A DNA stretch of 64,000 bases from Thermoleophilia bacterium. GTDB lineage: Bacteria > Actinomycetota > Thermoleophilia > Miltoncostaeales > Miltoncostaeaceae. Shown piece after piece: positions 53,693-61,397 of this stretch (position 1 is its first letter; every line of letters starts with the position of its first letter). The notes beneath the pieces were generated by a model, which had not been told where the DNA came from, did no database searches, and worked only from the letters and a program-made list of their open reading frames with translations. The position numbers and the translations under genes are program-made. Where the stretch lies: NCBI GenBank assembly GCA_028285405.1, contig JANQPH010000037.1:22962-86961 (forward strand), given 5' to 3'.

Positions 53693-53967
53693 TCGTCAGG
53701 ATCCTGGGCGAGGACCAGTTCCGGCTGAGCGACGAGGCGTTCCAGTCGGTCAGCGCGGCCGACGACGAGGTCCAAGCCGCCGCCGAGGCGGGCGACGAGG
53801 CACGGTTTCAGGCCGCGCTGTCCGAGCTGATCCGTGAGATCCGGGTGGTGGGAAGCCCGCTCGCGCCCGACGAGTTCGTCGGCTCGGATGCGGTCGTTCC
53901 GGGCGAGGGGACCTCGCTCGAGGAGGCGCGCGAGCTCCTGTCGGACGAGGGGCTCATCCCGAACTGA
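53689..53967 (+). CDS. PspA-associated protein PspAA
   Basis: The 92-residue protein begins MIVRILGEDQFRLSDEAF, the mark of the PspAA domain that accompanies PspA in actinobacteria and archaea. It is otherwise helical and acidic, and ends LLSDEGLIPN. The GTG 53689 start overlaps the pspA stop by 4 nt, so the two are translationally coupled. Its molecular role is not established. Confidence 0.8.
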   Translation: MIVRILGEDQFRLSDEAFQSVSAADDEVQAAAEAGDEARFQAALSELIREIRVVGSPLAPDEFVGSDAVVPGEGTSLEEARELLSDEGLIPN

Positions 53968-54036
53968 CGGCGCGCGAGCGTGCCCGTGGCCGGCGAGTCA
54001 GCGGCCGGTTGGCGCATGGGTACGCAGGAGCGAGGC

Positions 54037-54657
54037 TCAGGCGGGACGCCGTCCGCTGAGGACCGCGATCTCGCGCCACTTCCAGAAGCAGTCGACGTCC
54101 GCGTAGCCGAGCTCGCGTAGCCAGGCGAGCTGGGTCTCCACGTCCAGGAGGCGGTTGGACGGATCGTCGGGCTCGTCGATGGCTGCGAGGAACTCGAGAT
54201 GCAGCCGCTCGTTGGGAGAGGCAACGTGCTCGAGGTTCACGAACACGCCGTCTGGAACGAGCGCGCCGAGGATCTCCTCGTAGAGCGCTCGCTTGCGCTC
54301 GTGCTCGAGATGATGGATGGCGAACGAGGAGACGACCGCGTCGAAGCGCCCGAGGTCGGGCAGCTCATCCGCGAGGTCGTGCTCGAGGATCTCGATCCCG
54401 TCGATGTCGTCGCACTCACGACGGGCCGCGGTGAGCATGCGGTGGGAGACGTCGAGCCCGATCCCTCGAGTCGTGGGACTGCGGTCGCGCACCATGCGCA
54501 GCACTCGTCCGTCCCCGGTGCCGAGGTCCAGAATGCGCCTCGGATCTGTCGGCACCAGCTCCAGCAGGGCGGCGTCGGCCTCGGCTCGGTGCGGGTAGTC
54601 ATCCGCGCGAGCGAGGTACCGCTCGGCGTGGTCCGTGTCCCATTCGTTGGCAGGCAT
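54037..54657 (-). CDS. Class I SAM-dependent methyltransferase
   Basis: The 206-residue methyltransferase has motif I ILDLGTGDGRVLRMV near residue 42, an aspartate ending beta-2 (GLDVSHRM), and FDAVVSSFAIHHLEHERKRA near 104. The acceptor is unknown. It is inserted between the PspA-PspAA pair and the PspAB-HtpX pair and is transcribed on the minus strand with the latter, 46 nt downstream of PspAB. Confidence 0.85.
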   Translation of the reverse strand: MPANEWDTDHAERYLARADDYPHRAEADAALLELVPTDPRRILDLGTGDGRVLRMVRDRSPTTRGIGLDVSHRMLTAARRECDDIDGIEILEHDLADELPDLGRFDAVVSSFAIHHLEHERKRALYEEILGALVPDGVFVNLEHVASPNERLHLEFLAAIDEPDDPSNRLLDVETQLAWLRELGYADVDCFWKWREIAVLSGRRPA

Positions 54658-54703
54658 TCCCGCTCCCTCCGGGGCGGCCGGTAACGGTGTCCGCCGAGTC
54701 GAG

Positions 54704-55288
54704 CTAGCTGCCCGGCGTGACCGGCGCGCCCCAGACCGGGTACCACCGCTCGAGCTCCTGCTCGATCGGCATCTCCTTCTCGAGCGCCGCCTTCAGCCGG
54801 AGCTCGCGCGCGTTGTCGCGCTTCTTGTCCCCTGTGGGCACGAAGGGATAGAAGGTGCCGCGCTTGTACGCGTAGACGAGATCGACGGCCTGCTCCTTCT
54901 CCTCGTCCTCGAAGCCGAAGACCGAGCAGAGGAGCTGCTCCGAGAAGCCGCGCTCCTCGATCGTCTGGTTGATCATGTGCGCCGTCGTGACGAGATCCTC
55001 GAACGACTGGTCACGAAGGACGATCCAGACGAAGCCATAGTCGTCCTCGTGGCGCTCGACGGAGGTTCCGGTGGTCCGGCCCGCGATGTCGAGGAGCTGG
55101 TCCATGTCGCGAATGACGCCCTCGAACTCGCCGCTCGCGATCGGCTTGAAGCAGACCCCGGCGCGCCCGGTCGACGGCAGCCGGAGGTTCACGCTCAGCG
55201 TCAGGTACGACGTGCTGAGCGCGAACAGGCGGTCGATGTTCGCGCGCTTGGCGGGCCGCTGGCCCTTGAGGATGTCGAAGAGGCCCAA
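54704..55288 (-). CDS. PspA-associated protein PspAB
   Basis: The 194-residue soluble protein starts GLFDILKGQRPAKRANIDRL, as in PspAB proteins that occur beside htpX and pspA in actinobacteria. Other conserved-looking parts are GVCFKPIASGEFEGVIRDMD and TYLTLSV-like strand regions, with FVWIVLRDQSFEDLVTTAHM. It follows htpX by 23 nt and likely shares its transcript. Function beyond Psp association is not known. Confidence 0.78.
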   Translation of the reverse strand: MGLFDILKGQRPAKRANIDRLFALSTSYLTLSVNLRLPSTGRAGVCFKPIASGEFEGVIRDMDQLLDIAGRTTGTSVERHEDDYGFVWIVLRDQSFEDLVTTAHMINQTIEERGFSEQLLCSVFGFEDEEKEQAVDLVYAYKRGTFYPFVPTGDKKRDNARELRLKAALEKEMPIEQELERWYPVWGAPVTPGS

Positions 55289-55311
55289 CGTTCAGGCCGA
55301 GCGACGCGTGA

Positions 55312-56256
55312 TCACGTGGCCTTGCCCAGCTGATCGAGCGGGAAGTCGCCCGCCGGGCGACCGTCGATCTGGGCCTGCATGGCGAGCAGTCGGTCGATCC
55401 GCTTCTCGGCCGGCGGGTGGGTCGCCACCAGGCTCGAGAGGCTGAAGCCCTTCGAGACCACCGGCATGATGAAGAAGTGGTCCATGCCCTCGGACGCGCG
55501 CAGGTCGCGATCGGGGATGCGGGCCATCGAGCCGCTGATCTTGCCGAGCGCGGCCGCGAGCTCGGCGGGCTGCCCGGTCATGATCGCCGCCCCGCGGTCG
55601 GCCGCGAACTCCCGGTACCGAGAGAGCGCCCGCAGCAGGATGAACGACAGGACGTAGACGATCACGGAGACCACCGCGATCACCATGAAGACGACGACCG
55701 TGTTGTTGTCGCGTCCGCGTCCGCCGAACATCGAGCTGTAGAGGCTGAACCGGATCAGCAGCCCGGCCACGGTCGCGAGAAACGACGCGATCGTCATCAC
55801 CAGCACGTCGCGGTTGGCGATGTGCGAGAGCTCGTGAGCGAGCACGCCCTCGAGCTCGCGTGGCTCGAGGCGGCGCTGGATGCCGGTGGTCACGCACACG
55901 GTCGCGGTCTTCGGGCTGCGCCCGGCGGCGAACGCGTTCGGAACGTCGGTGTCGGCGACCGCGACTCGCGGCTTGGGCAGGTCCGAGAGCTGGCAGAGCC
56001 GCTCGATCTGGGCGTGGAGCTCTGGCTCCTGGTCGGCGTCGACCACCTTCGCGCCCATCGCGGCGAGCGCGATCTTGTCGCTGAAGAAGAGCTGGAAGAC
56101 CGCGAACGCACCGGCGATCACGAGCACGAAGATCGCGCTGACGCCGAGCGCGATGACCACCGCGATGAAGAGGACGTAGATCAGCCCGAGGCCGAACATC
56201 GTCCCGTACATGCGGGTGGTCAGGCCCCGGTCACGCCCGTACCAGCGGTGTGCCAC
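55312..56256 (-). CDS. htpX: Membrane zinc metalloprotease HtpX
   Basis: The 314-residue M48 protease of membrane quality control has four transmembrane helices: two near residues 20-60 and two near 150-215. The zinc motif HELSH is near residue 141, with a downstream EFAADRGAA segment supplying the third ligand. The GTG 56256 start follows a GGGGGAG ribosome binding site. It is co-directional with PspAB, and together with FtsH it suggests envelope proteolysis under Psp control. Confidence 0.92.
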   Translation of the reverse strand: MAHRWYGRDRGLTTRMYGTMFGLGLIYVLFIAVVIALGVSAIFVLVIAGAFAVFQLFFSDKIALAAMGAKVVDADQEPELHAQIERLCQLSDLPKPRVAVADTDVPNAFAAGRSPKTATVCVTTGIQRRLEPRELEGVLAHELSHIANRDVLVMTIASFLATVAGLLIRFSLYSSMFGGRGRDNNTVVVFMVIAVVSVIVYVLSFILLRALSRYREFAADRGAAIMTGQPAELAAALGKISGSMARIPDRDLRASEGMDHFFIMPVVSKGFSLSSLVATHPPAEKRIDRLLAMQAQIDGRPAGDFPLDQLGKAT

Positions 56257-56356
56257 TGCTCCCCCTTCAGCCCCGGGCCACATCGGGTGTGGCCGGCAGG
56301 TCGTTCACCTCTTCGATGATACGACAGCCCGGGCGCGACTCTCGCGGGATACTGCG

Positions 56357-56362
56357 TACTCT
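56357..56362 (+). promoter_or_regulatory. -10 box (TACTCT), likely leaderless
   Basis: TACTCT ends 6 nt before ATG 56369. No Shine-Dalgarno sequence is seen. Confidence 0.45.
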
Positions 56363-56368
56363 CGCGGC

Positions 56369-56779
56369 ATGCTCCGCTTTCCCCTCAGGCGGGGGTGGCC
56401 GGGGAAGATCTTCCTGACCCCGCTGTGCCCGCGAGCGCCCTATGTCGAGCTGACCGGTGACTCCGTGCGAATCCGGATGGGCATGCTCGGTGGGGCCGAC
56501 ATCCCCCTCACGAGCATCTCTCGGGTCGGGAGGATGAGCTGGCCGTGGTGGGGCGGGCTGGGAGTCCGGATCGGGGGCAGGGGGCTCGTCGCCTACATCG
56601 CGCGCAGTGGCCCCGCCGCGCTCATCGACCTGTCACCGCCACGGCAGGTGCGGATGCCGCTTCCGTGGACGGCCCAGCGAATCGCCGTCGCGGTCGACGA
56701 CCTGGATGGATTCCTCGCGGCGCTCGCGGCCCAGAAGATCGTGATCGACGCCGAGCGCGAGGATCCGGCCCCCGAGTAG
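56369..56779 (+). CDS. Hypothetical protein, PH-like beta-rich fold possible
   Basis: This 136-residue protein has no clear signal peptide. It is rich in strand-forming segments with glycine and tryptophan (VELTGDSVRIRMGMLGGADI, RMSWPWWGGLGVRIGGRGLV). The C-terminus is helical (DDLDGFLAALAAQKI). The pattern resembles small bacterial PH-like domains, but I cannot assign a family. An M1 fragment of the repeat family begins right after its TAG stop. Confidence 0.6.
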   Translation: MLRFPLRRGWPGKIFLTPLCPRAPYVELTGDSVRIRMGMLGGADIPLTSISRVGRMSWPWWGGLGVRIGGRGLVAYIARSGPAALIDLSPPRQVRMPLPWTAQRIAVAVDDLDGFLAALAAQKIVIDAEREDPAPE

Positions 56780-56810
56780 CGGACCGACGGCTCTCGGGTT
56801 CAGCTCACGG
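56780..56810 (-). repeat. Truncated M1 module (copy C-prime)
   Basis: On the minus strand this reads GTGAGCTGAACCCGAGAGC followed by unrelated bases up to the stop codon of the upstream gene. The 20 nt at 56791-56810 are repeated exactly at 57074-57093, 283 bp away, in the full M1 copy. Confidence 0.8.
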
Positions 56811-56834
56811 CGCGGACTGGACGGTCCGGGTCAT

Positions 56835-57015
56835 CCCGAAATCCGGCCGGTCACTTCACCCTGAGGGCACGCTCGAGGGGGAAACACCACGTGGATCAAT
56901 TGCCCTCAGGGCAAAGCGCTGCGCCCTGCGCGTCGGGCAGCCAGCCCCGGAGACATCGAAGCGACGACCAGAGGTCGTCAGCGGCAATGGGCCGAGGCTC
57001 TGTGCCCTCCTTGCC
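56835..57015 (-). repeat. M2 repeat module, copy C
   Basis: This 181-nt copy is in minus orientation. It has the GACGACC/GGTCGTC hairpin (56963-56979), core at 56908-56934, and the end block GAAGTGACCGGCCGGATTTC. The region equivalent to the GCATCGAGGC hairpin is diverged and shorter. It occupies the convergent gap between two genes with M1 copies at both ends. Confidence 0.85.
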
Positions 57016-57022
57016 GACCCGG

Positions 57023-57091
57023 CTGCGTCCTCTCGCTGAACACCTGCGACCTCCCGGTCCAAGGGACCGGAAGCTCTCGGGTTCAGCTCAC
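57023..57091 (-). repeat. M1 repeat module, copy C
   Basis: This 69-nt minus-strand copy overlaps the end of the VOC gene; the M1 bases GTGAGCTGA supply its last two codons and stop. The outer stem is CTGAAC/GTTCAG. The inner hairpin is CCGGTCC/GGACCGG (57054-57070), quite different in sequence from copies A and D. Confidence 0.85.
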
Positions 57092-57436
57092 GGGTTGAAT
57101 CGCGACGATCTCGTTGCCGTCGGGGTCGTAGAAGCTCAGCATCCGCGCTCCACCCAGGTCCTCCACCTGGCCCCGGGTGGCCCCGGCGTCGTCGAGCTTG
57201 GCGCTGAGCGCGTCGAGGTCCTCCGCCCGGAGCACCACCGTCGCGCCACCCTTCTGCGGAGCGACGGCCAGCTCACCCGACAGCGCCAGCGTGCCGCTGC
57301 CGGTGCTGAACTCGGCCCAGTCGTTTCCCTCTCGTCTGTCGAGGGAGAGCTCGAGCACGCCTCCGTAGAAGTCGACTGCGCGGTTCATATTGCAGACTTG
57401 ATAGAAGACTGCGTCGATTCCCAAAAAGAGCGGCAC
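57083..57436 (-). CDS. VOC-superfamily (glyoxalase/bleomycin resistance-like) protein
   Basis: The 117-residue protein has a single vicinal-oxygen-chelate domain: an N-terminal VFYQVCNMNRAVDFYGGVL half and a C-terminal MLSFYDPDGNEIVAIQPVS half with the usual acidic metal ligand. Substrate unknown. GTG 57436 is preferred because GGAGG lies 8 nt upstream; TTG 57451 overlaps that box. Its last codons lie inside repeat M1 copy C. Confidence 0.82.
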   Translation of the reverse strand: MPLFLGIDAVFYQVCNMNRAVDFYGGVLELSLDRREGNDWAEFSTGSGTLALSGELAVAPQKGGATVVLRAEDLDALSAKLDDAGATRGQVEDLGGARMLSFYDPDGNEIVAIQPVS

Positions 57437-57585
57437 GGAACAGGCCTCCAAGATCGCGGCGGGGGCACGCTAGCGCAGATGGACGCCGCCTTTCCCAGAC
57501 GACCGAAGCTCGCCCGCCCCGAGCGGCGTGCTCATGTGGGCGTTGCATCTCACCAGGTGCGAGGGACGCACGGGCCGGTGGCACC

Positions 57586-57591
57586 TAGACT
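57586..57591 (+). promoter_or_regulatory. -10 box (TAGACT), likely leaderless
   Basis: TAGACT ends 7 nt before GTG 57599, with no ribosome binding site. This is a clear leaderless arrangement. Confidence 0.55.
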
Positions 57592-57598
57592 CGTCCGG

Positions 57599-58252
57599 GT
57601 GTCCGCCGGATCCCGACGAGCACGTCGTCTGCGCAGCGGGGCTGCCCTCGTCGCGCTCTCCACGCTGGTCGTCCCCATCGCGGCTGCGTGCGACACCCTG
57701 TCCGACTCGGGCGAGGGGACCACGACGGTCGAGCGGACCGTGACCGAGGCGCCGTCAGCGACCGAGCCGGCCGAGCCGCCGACGACGACCGCGGCGAGCG
57801 AGCCGGTCGCGACCGAGTCGACCACCCAGGTAGAGGGCGTCGGACCCGGCTTCGTCTGGTTCGCGCAGGCCGACGACGGCGCGCTTCGCCCCGTTGCCTC
57901 GCTGGCGAGCGACCCGACCGAGGTCGCCGAGGCGATCGCCGCGGGCACGAACGAGCCCGACCTCGTCGGCGGACTTCCCCCCGGGACGGCCGTTCAGGCC
58001 GTCACCCTCGACGGCTCGACCGCGATCGTCGACCTGTCCGAGGACTTCGTGATCGGCTATCAGCCGGGATCGGCCGCGGAGACCGTGGCGGTGGCGCCGC
58101 TCGTCTACTCGCTGACCGAGCTGCCGAACGTCGAGGCCGTGCTCATCACGGTCGACGGCGCCGCGCCTGCGCCGGTCGGGGCCTCCTTCGACTTCTCGAG
58201 GCCGCTGTCGCGCGCCGACATTCCGGCCGCCTTCGCCGAGGGGTTCGAGTGA
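57599..58252 (+). CDS. GerMN-domain lipoprotein
   Basis: The 217-residue secreted lipoprotein has an Arg-rich N-terminus and hydrophobic signal LVALSTLVVPIAAAC with the lipidated cysteine near residue 32. A Thr/Glu/Pro-rich linker is followed by a GerMN domain (DEPDLVGGLPPGTAVQAV-like region, then AIVDLSEDFV and VYSLTELPNVEAVLITVDG). GerMN domains occur in sporulation GerM and in LpqB-type lipoproteins, near cell-wall enzymes. It overlaps the amidase gene by 4 nt. Confidence 0.82.
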   Translation: MSAGSRRARRLRSGAALVALSTLVVPIAAACDTLSDSGEGTTTVERTVTEAPSATEPAEPPTTTAASEPVATESTTQVEGVGPGFVWFAQADDGALRPVASLASDPTEVAEAIAAGTNEPDLVGGLPPGTAVQAVTLDGSTAIVDLSEDFVIGYQPGSAAETVAVAPLVYSLTELPNVEAVLITVDGAAPAPVGASFDFSRPLSRADIPAAFAEGFE

Positions 58253-59373
58253 GTCGCCGCGAACTGTTCCCGGGTATGCCGAGGCTCAGCAGCATCTTCG
58301 CGGCCGCCGCGCTGACCGGACTGGTCACCGTTCCGCTCGCGGCCGGCCAGGATCCGCTTCCACAGCCGATCCCGGTCGAGCCCGGGTCTGGCGTCGTCAG
58401 CCCGGAGGTCGACCCCAACGCCCCCTCGGCGCCTCCGGGCGGCCAGGTCGTCATCCCGCCCGGCCAGCGCAGCTCGGCGCTCATCGCCATCGACCCCGGC
58501 CATGGCGGAGGAGATCCCGGGGCGGTCGGCCGGCTGCCCGACGGCTTTCCGACCGGACTCCCGGAGCGGCTCCGCAGGGGCAGGACGGTCATCTTCGAGA
58601 AGGACGTCAACCTCGACGTCGCCCAGCGACTGGACGGGTGGCTGCGTGGGCGTGGCTATCTGACGCTGATGACCCGGACCCAGGACCTTGCGGGCGGTGA
58701 CGTTCCCTACACGAACGTCGGCGCGGATCTGTCGGCGCGGGTGAACATCGCGAACACCGCGAGGGCCGACCTCTTCATCTCGATTCACGCGAATGCGCTG
58801 TCGAGCAAGTCCACCGGGACCGAGACCTTCCGCTTCTACTCGTCGACCGGCACCGCCAACAGGCTGGCCAGATCGGTTCACCGCCAGGTCGTCGACCGGC
58901 TCCAGCTTCCCGACCGCGGCGTGAAGACGGCCGGCTTCTACGTGCTGCGCAACACGAAGATGCCCGCCATCCTCGTCGAGTCGGCCTTCCTGTCGAACCC
59001 GAGCGAGGCCGAGCTGCTCGCGCAGCCGGGCGTGCGCCAGCAGATCGCCGACGCGATCGGCACGGGTGTCGCGCTCCACCTGGCGAACGAGCCCGGTACC
59101 CTCAGGCCGAGGTACTGGGTCACGGCCGGGCGCTTTCGGACCAAGAAGCTCGCGGACAGGCGTGTGCTGCAGGCCAAGCGGGCCGGTTTCGAGGAGGCGA
59201 CGGTTCGTGGTCGGCGCTTGAAGAACCGAAGGGTCGCGTTCCACGCCCGCGTCGGGGAGTTCGTCACGCTCGCCGAGGCCAAGGCCCGACGCGCCGAGGT
59301 CAGGAGCGCTGGGTTCCCGGGCAAGATCACGAGCGCGCGGCCAACCGTGAAGCGCCCGGCGAGTCGCGGCTGA
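58249..59373 (+). CDS. N-acetylmuramoyl-L-alanine amidase (Amidase_3) with SPOR-like tail
   Basis: The 374-residue exported zinc amidase cleaves peptidoglycan stem peptides. A signal peptide lies within residues 1-32. The catalytic domain starts with IAIDPGHGGGDPGA near residue 80 and has FISIHANA near 177 and ILVESAFLSN near 243, supplying the zinc ligands and catalytic glutamate. The C-terminal 85 residues (RYWVTAGRFRTKKLADRRVL onward) resemble a SPOR domain. It is coupled to the GerMN lipoprotein. Confidence 0.9.
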   Translation: MSRRELFPGMPRLSSIFAAAALTGLVTVPLAAGQDPLPQPIPVEPGSGVVSPEVDPNAPSAPPGGQVVIPPGQRSSALIAIDPGHGGGDPGAVGRLPDGFPTGLPERLRRGRTVIFEKDVNLDVAQRLDGWLRGRGYLTLMTRTQDLAGGDVPYTNVGADLSARVNIANTARADLFISIHANALSSKSTGTETFRFYSSTGTANRLARSVHRQVVDRLQLPDRGVKTAGFYVLRNTKMPAILVESAFLSNPSEAELLAQPGVRQQIADAIGTGVALHLANEPGTLRPRYWVTAGRFRTKKLADRRVLQAKRAGFEEATVRGRRLKNRRVAFHARVGEFVTLAEAKARRAEVRSAGFPGKITSARPTVKRPASRG

Positions 59374-59375
59374 CC

Positions 59376-59444
59376 GTGAGCTGGACCCGAGAACGACGGA
59401 CGCCTCGCGTTCGTCGGTCGCAGGTGTCCAGCGAGAGGACGCAG
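59376..59444 (+). repeat. M1 repeat module, copy D
   Basis: This 69-nt copy starts 2 nt after the amidase stop. Its outer stem is CTGGAC (59381-59386)/GTCCAG (59426-59431), a compensated change from CTGAAC/GTTCAG in copies A and C. The inner hairpin is at 59394-59403 and 59407-59416. Confidence 0.88.
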
Positions 59445-59449
59445 TAGGA

Positions 59450-59470
59450 GGGCTCTGTGCCCTCCTTGCC
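59450..59470 (-). repeat. Terminal fragment of M2 in inverted orientation
   Basis: These 21 nt are the reverse complement of the M2 start (GGCAAGGAGGGCACAGAGCC region). They pair with the preceding AGGAGGG to make an 8-bp hairpin (AGGAGGGC/GCCCTCCT) just upstream of the next promoter. Confidence 0.75.
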
Positions 59471-59485
59471 AGCCGCGACGAGAGC

Positions 59486-59491
59486 TATCGT
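59486..59491 (+). promoter_or_regulatory. -10 box (TATCGT) for the nuclease operon
   Basis: TATCGT lies 15 nt after the repeat fragment and ends 7 nt before GTG 59499, giving a likely leaderless mRNA. Confidence 0.45.
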
Positions 59492-59498
59492 CGCCGGC

Positions 59499-61397
59499 GT
59501 GGCAACGGCCAGCCAGCTCACGATTCCACTCCCCGTAGCTCAGCCTGGAGCTGAGCCTGAGGGTACGCTCGCCGACAAGCTCTGCCGGCTCCTCGAGCAG
59601 CGCGGCCGACCGCTCGAGGTCGGGCACGTGGCGAGCCAGCTGCTCCACCTGACCCGTTGCCCGGTCAGGCTGCAGCGCAGGCTGGTCGGGGAGATCATCG
59701 AGCGCGACGGACGCCTGGCGTGGATCGGACGGGATCTCGTCGGGCTGGCGCCCGCCGGCTGGCACACCTCGCCGGTCGAGCAGGCGACGTTCTGCATCGT
59801 CGACATCGAGACCACGGGCGGGTCCCCGGGCAGGGGCCGGGTGACCGAGATCGGGGCGGTGCGGATGCACGGGTTGGAGCCGGTGGAGCGGTTCCAGACC
59901 CTGGTCGATCCGGGGCGACCGATCCCGGACTCCATCCGGTCGCTGACCGGGATCACGGACGAGATGGTCGCCGGCCAGCCGTCGATCGAGACGGCGATCG
60001 TCGACTTCGCCGAGTTCGCCGGCAGCGACGTGCTCGTCGCACACAACGCTCCGTTCGACCTGCGATTCCTCAACTACGAGCGCCGCAGGGCCGAGGGTCG
60101 CTACTTCACGCAACCCTGGCTCGACACGCTCGTGCTGGCGCGACGGCTGCTGAACGGGCGCGCCGGCGGGCACGACCTGGCGACGCTGGCACGCTGGGCG
60201 GGCACGCGCGTACAGCCAGCCCACCGGGCGCTGCCGGACGCGGAGGCCACCGCTGAGCTGCTCGCCGCGTTCCTCGACATGCTGCGCGAGCGGGGCATCG
60301 ACACGCTCGCGCGGGTGGTGTCCATGGCGGGCCTCCGGGGAGCCAGACACGCCTACAAGCTGGCCCTCGCCGAGGACCTGCCGACGGCCCCGGGCGTCTA
60401 TCTGATGCGAAACCGTGCCGGCGAGGCGCTCTATGTCGGCAAGGCCACGAACCTGCGCAGGCGGGTGCGGAGCTACTTCGGGCCGAACGGGAAGCACAGT
60501 CGGCTGATCGGCCGGGCCCTCGAGAGCCTCGACCGTGTCGACTTCGAGGTCTGCGGCAGCGATTTCGAGGCGCTGCTGCGAGAGAGCGTGCTCCTGCGCG
60601 AGCTGCGTCCGCCCTGCAATCGACGTGGGCTCGGGACCGGTGGTCGCTACCTCAAGCTGACGGTGAAGGAGGAGCTTCCCCGGCTGTATGTGACCGGCCG
60701 GGCCGGCGAGGACGGCGCGGCCTACTTCGGCCCGATCCGATCCGACCGGCTGGCTCGAGACGCCGTTGCCGTCATCGCCGAGCTCTTCGGCCTGCGCCAG
60801 TGCCATCCGGTGTGCCGGCCGGGTGCGCCGGGGGCGCCGGCGTGTGGGGGACCGTGCAGCGGGGGCGATCCGGAGGGCTATCGAGCCGCGGCGGCGGAGG
60901 TCGAGCGCCTCCTCGCCGGCGATCACGCCGCCCTCGGACGCCTCGCGCCGAGGATCGCGGAGGCCTTCCGCGATGGCCGGCTCCCGGCGGGCGAGGAAGG
61001 TGAGCAGGCGGTTCGCACGGTGGTCTCCTCGCTGGCGGCGCTTGCGAGGGTGCGCCGGGCCGCCGCCCGATCGGCCGTGCTCGTCGAGCGTGCCCCCGAG
61101 CCGGATTCGGCGGTTGCCTTCTTCGTCGGGGCCGGCCGGGTCCTCGGCACGGAGCAGCTCACGCGACGGCGCTGGCGGGCCACGAGCCGAAGGGCGCTCG
61201 GCGAGGTGCGAGCGGCGGAGCGCTCGCCCGACGCGCTGAGCGGCGGCGGGCTCGAGGAGGCGCTCCTCGTCGAGGATCGCCTCCGCGATCTGGGCAGGTC
61301 GACGCGGGTCGTCCGGCTCGGGCCGGACTGGAATGAGGACACCGCGCTCGAGGACGTTCGCCGAGCCGTGCGTAGCGTGATCCCAGCCGCCGCGTGA
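59499..61397 (+). CDS. DEDD 3-5 exonuclease fused to GIY-YIG (UvrC/Cho-like) nuclease
   Basis: The 632-residue protein has three parts. A roughly 85-residue N-terminal region comes first. A DnaQ-like DEDDh exonuclease follows (FCIVDIETTGG near residue 105, VAHNAPFDLRFL near 180, HRALPDAEATAELL near 245). A GIY-YIG domain then runs from APGVYLMRNRAGEALYVGKA near 300, followed by a UvrC-like region with cysteines (QCHPVCRPGAPGAPACGGPC). Such fusions are known in actinobacteria and are presumed DNA repair enzymes. GTG 59457 would start inside the repeat, so GTG 59499 is preferred. Confidence 0.88.
   Translation: MATASQLTIPLPVAQPGAEPEGTLADKLCRLLEQRGRPLEVGHVASQLLHLTRCPVRLQRRLVGEIIERDGRLAWIGRDLVGLAPAGWHTSPVEQATFCIVDIETTGGSPGRGRVTEIGAVRMHGLEPVERFQTLVDPGRPIPDSIRSLTGITDEMVAGQPSIETAIVDFAEFAGSDVLVAHNAPFDLRFLNYERRRAEGRYFTQPWLDTLVLARRLLNGRAGGHDLATLARWAGTRVQPAHRALPDAEATAELLAAFLDMLRERGIDTLARVVSMAGLRGARHAYKLALAEDLPTAPGVYLMRNRAGEALYVGKATNLRRRVRSYFGPNGKHSRLIGRALESLDRVDFEVCGSDFEALLRESVLLRELRPPCNRRGLGTGGRYLKLTVKEELPRLYVTGRAGEDGAAYFGPIRSDRLARDAVAVIAELFGLRQCHPVCRPGAPGAPACGGPCSGGDPEGYRAAAAEVERLLAGDHAALGRLAPRIAEAFRDGRLPAGEEGEQAVRTVVSSLAALARVRRAAARSAVLVERAPEPDSAVAFFVGAGRVLGTEQLTRRRWRATSRRALGEVRAAERSPDALSGGGLEEALLVEDRLRDLGRSTRVVRLGPDWNEDTALEDVRRAVRSVIPAAA

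Noticed and set aside
56908..56934. Resemblance of the M2 core to part of the cyclic di-GMP-I riboswitch (AGGGCAAA)
   Set aside because: Only a short string matches; the paired helices and tetraloop-receptor elements are absent, and the copies lie downstream of genes.
59457..59498. Upstream GTG start for the DEDD/GIY-YIG nuclease
   Set aside because: The extra residues would be encoded by the repeat fragment, and a -10 box lies between the two candidate starts.
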